From an uncultured Geobacter sp. (lineage in GTDB: Bacteria; Desulfobacterota; Desulfuromonadia; Geobacterales; Geobacteraceae): a stretch of 64,000 bases of DNA. The position numbers were made by a program, and so were the translations under genes. This document shows positions 1 to 9,171 of this stretch, piece after piece. The stretch spans positions 1 to 64,000 of the forward strand of contig CAIWTU010000026.1 in the NCBI GenBank assembly GCA_903915655.1, read 5' to 3'. The notes under the pieces were generated by a model. It did no database searches, was not told the DNA's origin, and worked only from the letters and a program-made list of their open reading frames with translations. The stretch's first letter is position 1. Each line of letters opens with the position of its first letter.

Positions 1-42
1 CAAAATTCAAAATTCAAAATTCAAAATTCAAAATTCAAAATT
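1..42. repeat. Tandem 7-bp repeat (caaaatt x6) at window edge
   Basis: Six perfect copies of caaaatt fill the first 42 bases, ending 10 nt beyond the serA stop codon. The array is cut by the window edge and may be longer. It is a short-sequence tandem repeat with 7-bp period, similar in style to the repeats near rfbF, rfbG and rfbH at 48.9-52.2 kb. No function can be read from it. Confidence 0.95.
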
Positions 43-52
43 GAATCACCCC

Positions 53-1654
53 CTAGTCCTTTGCCGTTACCAGGTGTATTCCCTTGATGAAATTCGCTTC
101 GGTTGCTGCCTTGACCTCTTGCACGACAGAAGAGGGGACCTGGGAATCGAGGGAGAGGATGACCATCGCTTCCCCTTTCTTTTCTCTCCGACCGAGATTC
201 ATCGACCCGATATTGATGTCATGCAGCCCCATCAGCATGCCGATTTTCCCTATCATTCCGGGACGGTCCTGGTAGGAGAGGAGGAGCATATGCTCTTCGG
301 GGGCGAAATCGACCAGGAAATCGCGTAGTTTTACGATCCTCGGATTCCCTTCGAATTGAGTTCCGGATATCAGCCGCTTTTCATTCGGCCCTTCGATGGT
401 AATCGTTACCATGTTGGAAAAGGAACCTGCCTTAGTTGACTTTATCTCCTCGACTACGATCCCCATGTTGTCCGCTACCATCTGGGCATTAACCATGTTG
501 ACGTCCTGCTCGACCTTGCGGTTCAAGAGGGCAGCAAGACCGCAGACGGTAATCGGCGTGGTGCAGCTGTTCGCTATGTTCCCTTCGTATGTGAAGGTGA
601 TCTTGTTCATGTTTGTTTCGAGCAGCTGAACTACAAATTCACCCATGATATTGACAAGTTTGAGGAATGGCCGCATCTGGTCCATGAGAGAAAGGTCGAA
701 GCGCGGGATATTGACGGCATTTTCCAGCGGTTGTTCATCCAGATAACGGATGATTTCACGCGCCACGTCGACAGATACGTTGATCTGGGCTTCTTTGGTC
801 GAGGCGCCGAGGTGAGGCATCGACACAACTCTTTGATGGGCGATAAGCGCCTTGACCCGGTCGGATCTGGGGGGTTCCTCGCTCCAGACATCGACGGCTG
901 CGCCGCCGACCTTCCCTTCCTGCAGTCCTTTGAGGAGCGCCTCCTCATTTACAATCCCCCCTCTTGCGGTGTTGATTATGATGACCCCATCCTTCATGGC
1001 GGCCAGCTCTTTTTCCCCGATCAGATCGCGCGTTTCAGCGGTCATCGGTATATGGAGGGTAATGATGTCGGCCGTCCTGAAAAGCTCTTCGAGGGTAACC
1101 AGTTTTACCCCGAGGTCCTGTGCCCGTTTTTCCGAAATATAAGGATCACAACCGATCACTTCGCATTCGAAGGCCTGAAGACGGGTGGCAACGCGGCCGC
1201 CAACCTTGCTGAGACCGACAACGCCGGCAACCTTCCCCTTGATTTCAGTCCCTACGAGTGCGGAGCGTTTCCACTCACCCTTTTTGAGACTGGCATCGGC
1301 CCTCGGAATATTGCGGCAGAGGGAAAGGAGGAGGGCCAGGGTATGCTCGGCGACACTGTTGGTGTTGCCGAATGGCGCATTGAGAACGATTATCCCTCGC
1401 GCGCTGGCGTAATCGACGTCAACGCTGTCTATTCCGACCCCGGCCCTGGCGACAAGCTTTAGTTTCTTCCCTGCGGCGAGAATATCCTTGTCTACCTTTG
1501 TGGCGCTTCTGGTGACTATTGCATCGTATTCACCAATGACCGATAGGAGCTCTTCCCTGGTCAGTCCGAGGCGGACGTCGAGTTCTATTCGCGGGTCCTT
1601 CTCGAGAATTAAAAGCCCCTCGTGAGCGAGCTGTTCGGTAACTATGATTTTCAT
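53..1654 (-). CDS. serA: D-3-phosphoglycerate dehydrogenase
   Basis: First enzyme of serine synthesis: oxidises 3-phosphoglycerate to 3-phosphohydroxypyruvate with NAD+, in the cytoplasm. 533 residues, the long form of the family: N-terminal 2-hydroxyacid dehydrogenase and Rossmann domains (about 1-310) with NTARGGIVNEEAL and the catalytic His in MPHLGASTKEA, then an ASB regulatory domain (about 320-450) and a C-terminal ACT domain (about 460-533) that in the family mediates serine feedback. The frame stays open 61 codons upstream, but the ATG at 1654 matches the family start (MKIIVTEQL) and has an AGGAGC ribosome site just upstream, so the extension is not coding. It lies 82 nt behind aguB on the same strand and may share its transcript. 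Confidence 0.97.
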   Translation of the reverse strand: MKIIVTEQLAHEGLLILEKDPRIELDVRLGLTREELLSVIGEYDAIVTRSATKVDKDILAAGKKLKLVARAGVGIDSVDVDYASARGIIVLNAPFGNTNSVAEHTLALLLSLCRNIPRADASLKKGEWKRSALVGTEIKGKVAGVVGLSKVGGRVATRLQAFECEVIGCDPYISEKRAQDLGVKLVTLEELFRTADIITLHIPMTAETRDLIGEKELAAMKDGVIIINTARGGIVNEEALLKGLQEGKVGGAAVDVWSEEPPRSDRVKALIAHQRVVSMPHLGASTKEAQINVSVDVAREIIRYLDEQPLENAVNIPRFDLSLMDQMRPFLKLVNIMGEFVVQLLETNMNKITFTYEGNIANSCTTPITVCGLAALLNRKVEQDVNMVNAQMVADNMGIVVEEIKSTKAGSFSNMVTITIEGPNEKRLISGTQFEGNPRIVKLRDFLVDFAPEEHMLLLSYQDRPGMIGKIGMLMGLHDINIGSMNLGRREKKGEAMVILSLDSQVPSSVVQEVKAATEANFIKGIHLVTAKD

Positions 1655-1736
1655 TTCTGCTCCTTGAATAAAAGTTTTTTTACATCCAAATTTTTGCGGG
1701 GAGATCGGTTGCCTCTCTACATTCTCCCGGGATTGA

Positions 1737-2621
1737 TCAGTCGAGGTAACGCTGAAGGAGGCCGCCATAAGCATCGATACGCCGGTCCCGGAGAAATGGC
1801 CAGATGCGACGGACCGATTCCGTTCTGCAGAGATCAATTTCGGACAAGATAAGCTCCTCTTTCGTGTTTCCCCCTTCTGCCAGGAACTCGCCCTGGCTTC
1901 CGGCGATAAAACTGTTTCCCCAAAAAGTTATCCCGTTGCCGTTCTCTCCGGGGGCCGGTTCAAATCCGACCCGGTTCGCAGCCAGAAGAGGGATCCCGTT
2001 GGCTATTGCGTGCGCACGCTGGATGGTTACCCAGGCGTCGAGCTGTCGCTGTTGTTCCTTGACCGGATCGGCCGGGTCCCAGCCGATCGCGGTCGGGTAG
2101 ATAAGGAGCTCGGCGCCGGCAAGGGCCATCAGCCTCGCCGCTTCCGGATACCACTGGTCCCAGCAGACCATCACCCCAAGTTTGCCGATGGAGGTGGAGA
2201 TCGGGGTGAAGCCGAGATCACCGGGGGTAAAGTAATATTTTTCGTAATAGGAGGGGTCATCCGGGATATGCATCTTCCGGTATTTCCCTGCGACCGAACC
2301 GTCTTTGTCAAGAACCAGGGCGGTATTATGGTACAGTCCGGCCGCGCGTTTTTCAAAGAGCGAGGCGACTATCAGAACATTGGATTCCTTTGCCGTTGCG
2401 GAGAGGAGCTCGGTTGTCGGTCCCGGTATCGGTTCGGCTGCATCAAAACGGTCGGGATCCTCGGACTGGCAGAAATATACCCCCCCATGCAGTTCCTGAA
2501 GGACTACAAGGTCTGCCCCTTGAGCCGCAGCTTCCCGGATATATCCGATGCTTTTCGAGAGGTTTTCGTCCCGATCTTCGGAGCAACTCTGCTGTACCAG
2601 CGCGGCAACTATTTTGTTCAA
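1737..2621 (-). CDS. aguB: N-carbamoylputrescine amidase
   Basis: Carbon-nitrogen hydrolase of the nitrilase superfamily, 294 residues. It hydrolyses N-carbamoylputrescine to putrescine, CO2 and ammonia, the last step from agmatine. The catalytic triad is visible: Glu43 (LQELHGG), Lys116 (KYRKMHIPDD) and Cys153 (VMVCWDQWYPE). The motif around the Cys and the KMHIPDDP segment are typical of the AguB branch rather than of general nitrilases. Its ATG overlaps the stop codon of the agmatine deiminase gene by 4 nt (ATGA), so the two are translationally coupled, which fits consecutive pathway steps. Confidence 0.94.
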   Translation of the reverse strand: MNKIVAALVQQSCSEDRDENLSKSIGYIREAAAQGADLVVLQELHGGVYFCQSEDPDRFDAAEPIPGPTTELLSATAKESNVLIVASLFEKRAAGLYHNTALVLDKDGSVAGKYRKMHIPDDPSYYEKYYFTPGDLGFTPISTSIGKLGVMVCWDQWYPEAARLMALAGAELLIYPTAIGWDPADPVKEQQRQLDAWVTIQRAHAIANGIPLLAANRVGFEPAPGENGNGITFWGNSFIAGSQGEFLAEGGNTKEELILSEIDLCRTESVRRIWPFLRDRRIDAYGGLLQRYLD

Positions 2622-3652
2622 ACCAGAACCCCTTTCGGCAACTGCATGGTTACGCAGTGGAGAGAGCCGTGCTGCAGGATGAGCGGGAGGGAGTCGATGC
2701 CGATTATCTCATGATGCGGGAAAACAGATTTGATGATTTCCAGCGCAGCTTTATCCCCCTTGTCCCGATAGGTCGGCACCAGTACCCCGTTATTTATGAC
2801 CAGATAGTTTGCGTAGGTAGCCGGGAGGCGCCCCCCTTCTTCGTCGTAGACGGCTTGAGGCCAGGGGAGGGGGATAAGACGGTACGGTTTCCCCTCTTTT
2901 GTCCGGAAAGCCCTCAGTTCTTGAAGCATCAGGGCGAGCGCTTCATAATGCTCGTCGGCCGGGTCATCGCACGCGACATGGAGGATGACATCCTCAGGGC
3001 AGAGTCTTGCCAGGGTGTCGATATGGGAGTCGGTGTCGTCTCCTGCCAGGAAACCGTGCTCGAGCCAGAGGAGAGTTGTTGCGCCGAACTGTTCGGCGAG
3101 AGTAGTTTCGATCTCCTCACGGCCGAGATGGGGGTTGCGGTTCGCCTGTAAAAGGCATTCGGCCGTGGTGAGGATGGTCCCTTGACCGTCACTCTCTATG
3201 CTCCCCCCCTCGAGAATTATTCCGACCCTCTGTAAGGGTGTTCCCCCGAATGCCCCTCCTTCGTGCAGCTTTCTGGTGACGCAATTATCGAGGTCGGCCC
3301 GGAATTTAAGCCCCCATCCGTTGTATCCGAAATCGAGTAGGAGCGGTTTTTCGTCCAGAAAAACGGTGAGCGGACCGAAATCCCTGCTCCATGTATCGTT
3401 TGTCTCGATCGCCAGGAGACGTATCTGCTCCATGACGGCGCCTCCCCGCTGCAGTTTAGCGGCGACGGCATCCGGATCGGGGGCAACGATGACAACGAGT
3501 TCGCGACGGCTGATCTCCCTCGCAATCTCGACGAAAACCGGCTCGACGCTATACAGAGAGTCGCGCCAGTCGGTTTTATCATGGGGCCAGGCAAGGAGAA
3601 CGGCGTCCTGCTCTTCCCACTCGGCCGGTAATCTTCTTCTAAACTTATTCAC
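2618..3652 (-). CDS. aguA: Agmatine deiminase
   Basis: Converts agmatine to N-carbamoylputrescine and ammonia, feeding AguB directly. 344 residues from the GTG at 3652. Family features: a tryptophan-rich N-terminus (PAEWEEQDAVLLAWP), NDTWSRDFGP, the conserved His in DDTDSHIDTL, and the nucleophilic Cys333 in HGSLHCVTM. The frame is open to 3766, but homologues begin near the PAEW motif. The GTG sits only 3-4 nt after a GGGAAAG-like site, so the exact start is uncertain. No arginine decarboxylase is in the window, so the source of agmatine is not shown. Confidence 0.93.
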   Translation of the reverse strand: MNKFRRRLPAEWEEQDAVLLAWPHDKTDWRDSLYSVEPVFVEIAREISRRELVVIVAPDPDAVAAKLQRGGAVMEQIRLLAIETNDTWSRDFGPLTVFLDEKPLLLDFGYNGWGLKFRADLDNCVTRKLHEGGAFGGTPLQRVGIILEGGSIESDGQGTILTTAECLLQANRNPHLGREEIETTLAEQFGATTLLWLEHGFLAGDDTDSHIDTLARLCPEDVILHVACDDPADEHYEALALMLQELRAFRTKEGKPYRLIPLPWPQAVYDEEGGRLPATYANYLVINNGVLVPTYRDKGDKAALEIIKSVFPHHEIIGIDSLPLILQHGSLHCVTMQLPKGVLV

Positions 3653-3873
3653 GCTTTCCCGACCTGAAAAATAAAAAATTGAATCGTGCGCAAAGGGGGG
3701 AGAGATCTGGGTCACTCCCCCGGATGATACTACTCCAGCGTAATCATGGGCTTTTTTATAGCACACTATCCGGAATAACGATAGCTGTTTTTTCCCCGGC
3801 GACCGAAGTTACGGGGGGTAACAGCTGCGGAGGAGTCGAAGTGGAGAGGGATCAAAAGGTGGTGATGAACCCC

Positions 3874-5160
3874 TTAGAGGGGAGCAGCCCTGTTGATGGT
3901 CCACCCCAATGCCTCGAATCCCTCCCTGGCGCGTGTCGAGATTTTCCCGGTAAGCCAGATTGACCGATGGGGGGCGCGGAGATCTTGCCGTTGCGCCAGG
4001 AGGGCGATCTGCTTCGTCCAGGAGAGGTAATCTACCGGGGCAGGGACGACAATGGCGCCGTTACGGGCGATCCCGACTACGGTTCCCCGGGCCGACACCT
4101 TTGCCAGGGAGACCTTTGTGCCGTTCATCCTTGCGAGCATCTGGACAGTCGCGGCGACAAAGCGGGCCTCTTCCTCGCTCGCGGCCTTCGTGGCGAGTTC
4201 AAGGAGCTGACTCCGCCCCTCGACCTTCGAGAGGCTTTCAAGCCCGGTCAGGAGCGAGGTCAGTACCGTCAGCGAATACCACCGGTTGCCGAGAAGGGTG
4301 TCGGCAAGAGTTTCGCTCCCCCCTATATCCAGCATCATCTCCCTGTTTTTGATGATCAGGTCGGACTTTGTCGTGTTATAGACAAGGTCGTTTGTGAAAG
4401 CGGTGCCGGAGATCGCGATGGAAACGGGGACGAAGACCGATACCAGGGTGTTAACCCCAAGTTTCCCGGAAAAGGTGACCCATGCCATGTTCGTAAGCTT
4501 ATCGGCAAGGATCGTGTTGGTTGTGTAGGGATCGACCGCAAGATCCTGTGCCAGTTGCCGTCGGCTATCCTCGAACCCGAGCGCAGTGATGGTGAAGTCA
4601 CCCACCCGACCGGCGGTATTGGCCCCCTTCTCCCCGGCGGTACTGTCGGAATCCGTAGCGGAGTTGGCTATACTCTTGATCCCCGACCCGACCCGGTCGA
4701 AAAAACGGGAGAGCCCGGAAGGGATCCCTTTTACGGTCTCTACAGGGTTCTCGACCATGTTCACGGCCGACTTGACCGGCTTGACCGCTGCGTTGCCGGC
4801 TGCGGCGAGGAACTCCTTGCTCTTGCTCATCGAATCGAGCTGCCGGATGGCCGGAAGCTCTGCGATCCGGATCTTCAGCAGATTCTCTCCGGAGACCTCG
4901 AAGGTCCCGACATCAGAGTAAAGGGTGAAATGACCCATATACATCTCGGTTGAAACTTGATCGCCGACACGGAAGAGGTCGCCGGCAACGATATTCGGTG
5001 GGAGAAGATAGCTTGCCTTGAGGAGCTGCGGCTTTTCATAGGTTAGCTCGGCGGGAGCGGCGTACCCGCTGGGGGGGAGGGGGAGGGCGCAGAGAAGAGC
5101 CGCAGCGAAAGCGGCCAGGCGGATCCGTGAGTTCGGACTGAATCGGGTGATAAATTTCAT
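3874..5160 (-). CDS. Secreted protein of unknown function, end of mla operon
   Basis: 428 residues; no family recognised. It starts with a clear Sec signal peptide (basic residues, hydrophobic core LAAFAAALLCALPL, cleavage probably after GYAA). The mature protein has a probable small beta region at about 45-105, an Ala/Lys/Val-rich segment with amphipathic stretches at about 105-165, a Ser/Thr/Gly linker at about 165-185, two moderately hydrophobic stretches (about 230-265 and 295-315), and a C-terminal basic region. It lies 73 nt after the lipoprotein gene on the same strand, so it is probably the last gene of the mlaE-F-D-lipoprotein operon and acts in the periplasm or at the outer membrane. 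A role in lipid transport is inferred from position only. Confidence 0.8.
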   Translation of the reverse strand: MKFITRFSPNSRIRLAAFAAALLCALPLPPSGYAAPAELTYEKPQLLKASYLLPPNIVAGDLFRVGDQVSTEMYMGHFTLYSDVGTFEVSGENLLKIRIAELPAIRQLDSMSKSKEFLAAAGNAAVKPVKSAVNMVENPVETVKGIPSGLSRFFDRVGSGIKSIANSATDSDSTAGEKGANTAGRVGDFTITALGFEDSRRQLAQDLAVDPYTTNTILADKLTNMAWVTFSGKLGVNTLVSVFVPVSIAISGTAFTNDLVYNTTKSDLIIKNREMMLDIGGSETLADTLLGNRWYSLTVLTSLLTGLESLSKVEGRSQLLELATKAASEEEARFVAATVQMLARMNGTKVSLAKVSARGTVVGIARNGAIVVPAPVDYLSWTKQIALLAQRQDLRAPHRSIWLTGKISTRAREGFEALGWTINRAAPL

Positions 5161-5233
5161 GGGACCCTTCCTCCATCTCGACCGCAGGCGATTAGTCGCC
5201 CGACGGGAGCATAACTGTTGCTGACGAATCGGT

Positions 5234-5869
5234 TCAACCCTTTTTTTGCGTGATCAAAATTGCAAGAGCGTCCGAAATTTCCTTGCCGAGCCGGCTCACC
5301 GCCTTTCCCATGGCGGCAACCAGGGGATCGTAGCCGCTCCCTCCGACCTCTTCGGTTATTGCCGATTTCCGCATAAGGAGGGGGCGCTCCTCTTTCTCCT
5401 TCTTCAGAACCACCCGCCAGGAGGCGTTCAGGACAACCGTCCCCCCCGGTGCGCCGTCGAACCTCTCTATGGTGATAGAGACCGAGTATGTTATTGGTAA
5501 ATCGACCAGAGAGACCGATCTCCAAGGGGCTACGGCTACACCGATGGGGGCGAGCCGTCCCGTAAGATCATTCACCAGGAGTCGGTTGATCTCATCATCA
5601 AGGGCGCCTCCCCACCGGTCGAATTCCGCGAGTTCGAGCTCGTTCCGGCCGGAACGGGTGACTATCTGGCTGCGATCCAGGTACGAGGGGATCGTTACAG
5701 GGCCGACCTTGGCCATGACCTCCACCCCTTCCACGGCGGAAATGGCGCGCCCCTCCTGGGGGGTGAGGGTATAGAAACGTGAAGAGGGGGTGGTACCGAA
5801 ACAGCCGCCGAGCAGCGGAATCATGACTGCGGCGAGAAGCGGATAGAGGATGTAGTCTCTCTGGTTCAT
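5234..5869 (-). CDS. ABC-type transport auxiliary lipoprotein, PqiC/MlaD-partner type
   Basis: 211 residues beginning at the ATG at 5869, which follows the mlaD stop after a single base. The N-terminus is a lipoprotein signal (hydrophobic LLAAVMIPLLGGC) whose lipobox Cys is followed by FGTTPSSRFYTL. The SRFYTLTP opening and the later DRSQIVTRSGRNELELAEFDRW segment are typical of the DUF330/ABC auxiliary lipoprotein family that includes PqiC. In that family the lipoprotein sits in the outer membrane and partners an MCE-domain protein, here MlaD. The frame extends upstream inside mlaD; that extension is rejected because the signal peptide starts at 5869. Confidence 0.88.
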   Translation of the reverse strand: MNQRDYILYPLLAAVMIPLLGGCFGTTPSSRFYTLTPQEGRAISAVEGVEVMAKVGPVTIPSYLDRSQIVTRSGRNELELAEFDRWGGALDDEINRLLVNDLTGRLAPIGVAVAPWRSVSLVDLPITYSVSITIERFDGAPGGTVVLNASWRVVLKKEKEERPLLMRKSAITEEVGGSGYDPLVAAMGKAVSRLGKEISDALAILITQKKG

Positions 5870-5870
5870 G

Positions 5871-6884
5871 TCATTCTCCCTTCCCTGGTTGTTTACCCTG
5901 TAGAAGCGCCTCCGGATGGCGCTCCAGATAATCGGTGAGCGAACGGATGGAACGGGCCGCTTCGTCGATCTCCCGCAGCGTCTTGCTGACGTCGTAGCCG
6001 ATGTTGACATTTTTGTCTGCGATTTTTTCATAGGAAGCGATGGCAGCCCGCATCCCTTCAAGGGTGGAGTCAGCGGTTTTCAGGGTGTTCTGCAGGTTCT
6101 CCGCAAACTTTCCTGGAACTCCCTCATTGAAGGCGAGGGTCTTCTTCGCCTGGCTGAAGGCGTTGTTCGCGGAGGTTGAGGTTTCGATCAGGCTTGCGAA
6201 GAGCGGCTTTACACTGGCGTCAACGTTCCTGATCAGTTCTCCAAGGTCCTTTAGGCCCGTGTCCATGCTTGTCATGCTCCCCTTGATTTCGGGAGAGTTG
6301 ACTATCCTCTCGATCCCTGCGGTTAGCTTGACAAGTTTGTTGGTGATGTCGGCGAACGGGACCTGTTCCAGGGTCGCCAAAAGGACTTCGGATACGGAGG
6401 GGAGGGTCGGTATCTCCGGGTAGTTCTTGTCTAGTCCCGTAAGTCTGGTCGGCTTGCCGGGGTAGAAGTCTACCGCGACGTAGAGCTGCCCGGTGATAAA
6501 GCTCTTCATCCGGAGCTCGGCCTTCAGCCCCTCGTTGACAAGACGGTGGATGAATTCGTACTGTCTGTTGCCGACCAGATGTTTATATTCCGGGGGGATA
6601 TGGAGGTTGTCCGGCTCGGTTTCTATATAGACAGGTATCATGATCGAAAGGTCTTTGGGGTTGAAGCTCGCGGAGATGGAGGTTACCTCTCCGATCCGGA
6701 CCCCTCTGAACTGGACAGGGGAACCGACGGTAAGACCGTTGACCGAGCCGGGAAAGTACATTACGAATTTCGGCCTCTTGGTAAAAAACTTCCCGGACCC
6801 GAAGATAGCGATGACAGTCACCAGAAGGACCAGGGCGCCCACCACGAACAGGCCGATCAGGGTCTTGCTTGCTGGTTTACTCAT
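5871..6884 (-). CDS. mlaD: MCE-family lipid transport protein, MlaD type
   Basis: Periplasmic substrate-binding part of an inner-membrane phospholipid transporter. 337 residues: one N-terminal membrane anchor (LIGLFVVGALVLLVTVIAIF), a single MCE domain (about 40-120, containing VNGLTVGSPVQFRGVRIGEV), then a long helical C-terminal region (about 160-330) expected to extend through the hexameric ring. That region is longer than in E. coli MlaD and more like the extended-helix MCE proteins. It lies between the ATPase gene (42 nt) and the auxiliary lipoprotein gene (1 nt) in one operon. Confidence 0.93.
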   Translation of the reverse strand: MSKPASKTLIGLFVVGALVLLVTVIAIFGSGKFFTKRPKFVMYFPGSVNGLTVGSPVQFRGVRIGEVTSISASFNPKDLSIMIPVYIETEPDNLHIPPEYKHLVGNRQYEFIHRLVNEGLKAELRMKSFITGQLYVAVDFYPGKPTRLTGLDKNYPEIPTLPSVSEVLLATLEQVPFADITNKLVKLTAGIERIVNSPEIKGSMTSMDTGLKDLGELIRNVDASVKPLFASLIETSTSANNAFSQAKKTLAFNEGVPGKFAENLQNTLKTADSTLEGMRAAIASYEKIADKNVNIGYDVSKTLREIDEAARSIRSLTDYLERHPEALLQGKQPGKGE

Positions 6885-6926
6885 TAATCATCCCCCTTTG
6901 TTTGATGCTTAAGCGGTTTTTCACCT

Positions 6927-7727
6927 TCAGACCAGAAAACAGGGCGCCGGGGTCTCACCCGGTTGAAGTTCCGCCTTTGCCTCCCCCCGGGTCAGGAAAT
7001 TCCTCACCGTCGGGTTGCGGCACTCCTCCAGAAGGCGCTTCGGGTTTCCTGTGGCGATCATCGTCTTTTCTTCAGCATCGATGAAGACAGAGTTGTCGCC
7101 GATGGTAAAGATGCTTGCGAGATCGTGGGTTACTACCACGACCGTGGCGCCGAGGCTATCGCGCAGTTCAAGGATCAGGTCGTCCAGAAGTCGTGCGCTG
7201 ACCGGGTCCAGGCCGGCCGAAGGTTCGTCGAAGAAAAGGATCTCCGGGTCGAGCGCCATGGCGCGGGCGATACCGGCCCTCTTCTTCATCCCGCCGCTGA
7301 TCTCTGACGGATAGTAATCTTCGAATCCCGCAAGTCCGACAAGGGCAAGCTTCAGAGAGACGATCTCCGCTATCTGCGCCGGTTTCAGGGGGGTGTAGAG
7401 CTCGATGGAGAGGGCGATGTTCTCCGCCAGGGTGAGCGAACTCCAGAGGGCGCCGCTTTGGTACATAACGCCGAAGCGGCGCATCATCTTCTCCCTCTTG
7501 GCGGGCGCGGCTTCCCAGAAGCTCGTGTCGCCGTACGAGATCGTCCCGGTAGCCGGTGCCTTGAGGCCGATGAGGTGACGAAGGAGGGTGCTCTTTCCGC
7601 AGCCACTCCCCCCCATGATGACGAAGATCTCGCCCCGGTTCACGGTGAAGGTAAGGTTGCGCTGCAGTATATAGCTGCCGAATGCCATGGTGAGGTTCTG
7701 CACGGTGATGTGAGGCTCTTCAGGCAT
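6927..7727 (-). CDS. mlaF: Phospholipid transport ABC ATPase, MlaF type
   Basis: Cytoplasmic ATPase that drives the MlaE permease. 266 residues with Walker A GGSGCGKSTLLRH, Q-loop VMYQSGALWSS, ABC signature SEISGGMKKRAGIARA and Walker B ILFFDEPSAGLDP. The MKKR signature variant and the SGALWSS Q-loop are typical of MCE-linked ATPases rather than of general importers. It starts 3 nt after the mlaE stop codon, so it is cotranscribed with mlaE. Confidence 0.95.
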   Translation of the reverse strand: MPEEPHITVQNLTMAFGSYILQRNLTFTVNRGEIFVIMGGSGCGKSTLLRHLIGLKAPATGTISYGDTSFWEAAPAKREKMMRRFGVMYQSGALWSSLTLAENIALSIELYTPLKPAQIAEIVSLKLALVGLAGFEDYYPSEISGGMKKRAGIARAMALDPEILFFDEPSAGLDPVSARLLDDLILELRDSLGATVVVVTHDLASIFTIGDNSVFIDAEEKTMIATGNPKRLLEECRNPTVRNFLTRGEAKAELQPGETPAPCFLV

Positions 7728-7730
7728 CTT

Positions 7731-8861
7731 TCATATCCTCAGGATGTTGCAGATGACGGTTATTATGGCGGTCGCCACAACGATGCTGACGATGCCGGTG
7801 ACCACGGCGGAGGTGGTTGCGTCCCCCACCGCAGAGGCGCTCCGACCGCACTGCATCCCACGCATGCAGCCGGCGAGGGCAACCAGAACACCGTAAACGA
7901 AACCGGAAAAAACTCCGATCCAGACATTGGTGAGACCGACGGCCCTGATCGTCTCATAGTAGTATTCCATGATGCTCTGGTCGAGGCAGAGCACACCGAC
8001 GATGAGCCCGCCGAGAATCCCCATGAGGTCGGCATACAGGGTGAGAAGGGGCATCATTACGGCCAGCGCTATCATGCGCGGGAGCACCAGAAAATCGATG
8101 GGGGAGATCCCGGTGGTCTGCAGGGCATCGATCTCTTCGTTGACCTGCATGGTGCCGATCCGCGCCGCAAAGGAGGCGCCGGTCCGTCCCGCCATGATGA
8201 TGCCGGTCATGATGGCGCCCATGGCGCGGGTCGTTCCGATCCCGACCAGATCGGCGACATAGATCCCCGCGCCGAACAGCTGCAGTTGGATGGCGCCGAC
8301 GAATGCGAGGATCAGCCCTACGAGGAGGCTGATGAGAGAGACGATCGGAAGGGCATCGGCGCTGCATTCCTGGAGAATGAGCATCATGTCGGAGGTGCGA
8401 AAACGGGCCCTGCCGGTAAAAAAACGGAGGAAGGAGAGAGTAATCTCGCCGATGAAGTCTAGCATGTCTAGGAGTGAACGCCAGAAGTCGATTGCAGAGC
8501 CGCCAACGCGCTCCAGAAAGGGGAGGCGGACCCCCGCCCGTCGTGCCCCCTGCCGCTCGGGGACGGCGGTGGCCAGAGCAAGGAGGCGGTTTACCCCGGA
8601 GGGGAGCCCGGTCCGGTCAAGGGAGAGCTTGCCGAGGGCGCACTGGTTGATGACACCGAGGAGAAAGGTGAGGAGACCGCTGTCCCAGTCGCCGAGCTCC
8701 CTGGTGTCGAAAGCCGCCCCGGTTATTCCCTCTCCGGATGAAAGGATATCCTTCAACGCCTGCGGGGAGGGGAGGGGGTTCACAAGCCTCCATTCCCCGC
8801 GGAGGATCAGCCGGAGGGTTCCGCATTCCGTCTTGTCAAAATTCAGCTCCGGCAGGGCCAT
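7731..8861 (-). CDS. mlaE: MlaE permease with fused N-terminal STAS-like domain
   Basis: Inner-membrane permease of the MCE lipid transporter, 376 residues against about 260 for E. coli MlaE. The C-terminal 260 residues are the MlaE domain: several membrane helices, the conserved GRTGASFAARIGTMQVNEE loop that contacts the ATPase, and IDALQTTGISPIDFLVLPR. The first 110 residues or so look like a STAS domain (beta-alpha pattern, with FDTRELGDWDSGLLTFLL in place of the usual central segment). The gene therefore appears to join the MlaB and MlaE functions in one chain. It is the first gene of the operon; the start ATG has no strong ribosome site. Confidence 0.92.
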   Translation of the reverse strand: MALPELNFDKTECGTLRLILRGEWRLVNPLPSPQALKDILSSGEGITGAAFDTRELGDWDSGLLTFLLGVINQCALGKLSLDRTGLPSGVNRLLALATAVPERQGARRAGVRLPFLERVGGSAIDFWRSLLDMLDFIGEITLSFLRFFTGRARFRTSDMMLILQECSADALPIVSLISLLVGLILAFVGAIQLQLFGAGIYVADLVGIGTTRAMGAIMTGIIMAGRTGASFAARIGTMQVNEEIDALQTTGISPIDFLVLPRMIALAVMMPLLTLYADLMGILGGLIVGVLCLDQSIMEYYYETIRAVGLTNVWIGVFSGFVYGVLVALAGCMRGMQCGRSASAVGDATTSAVVTGIVSIVVATAIITVICNILRI

Positions 8862-9171
8862 CGGTACCTCGTCTCCCCAGTATTCCGGCTGTCGCCGGTT
8901 GAGTCCTGTTTGCCTGAGGGGGAAAAGCTCCCCTTATCGGGCTGCGGTGAGGTTCAGGGGTTGCAGATCGCCCCTGAAGATCGGGGAATCGGGCCGGTTC
9001 CGGTCGGTTCCCCAGGCGATCGGCCGCAGAGTTCGGTGCATTGCCCGACAAAAGTTTGCGGGTAAGTGTACCGCACCCGGCGCCTTGAATACAAGAAAAT
9101 ATTGCGCGGCTTCATAGAAATTGAACCCTCCTCCAGATTTTATTCATGCTGTTGCAGGAGACCCATTCCCC
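8862..9171. other. Intergenic region between divergent mlaE and the 9.2-kb gene
   Basis: About 310 bases without a convincing gene. It must hold the promoters of the leftward mla operon and of the rightward membrane-protein gene, but I could not single out a well-spaced -35/-10 pair. GC content falls toward the right half. No tandem or inverted repeat of note was seen. Confidence 0.5.

Noticed and set aside
731-1462. 243-codon frame antisense to serA
   Set aside because: A shadow of serA; no ribosome site and no recognisable protein features.
1655-1837. Upstream extension of serA (61 codons) overlapping the aguB end
   Set aside because: The family start and an AGGAGC site both point to ATG 1654; the extension looks like no known domain.
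7458-8462. 334-codon Asp/Gly/His-rich frame antisense to mlaF and mlaE
   Set aside because: Composition is that of a GC-rich complementary strand; the opposite strand has unmistakable MlaF/MlaE motifs.
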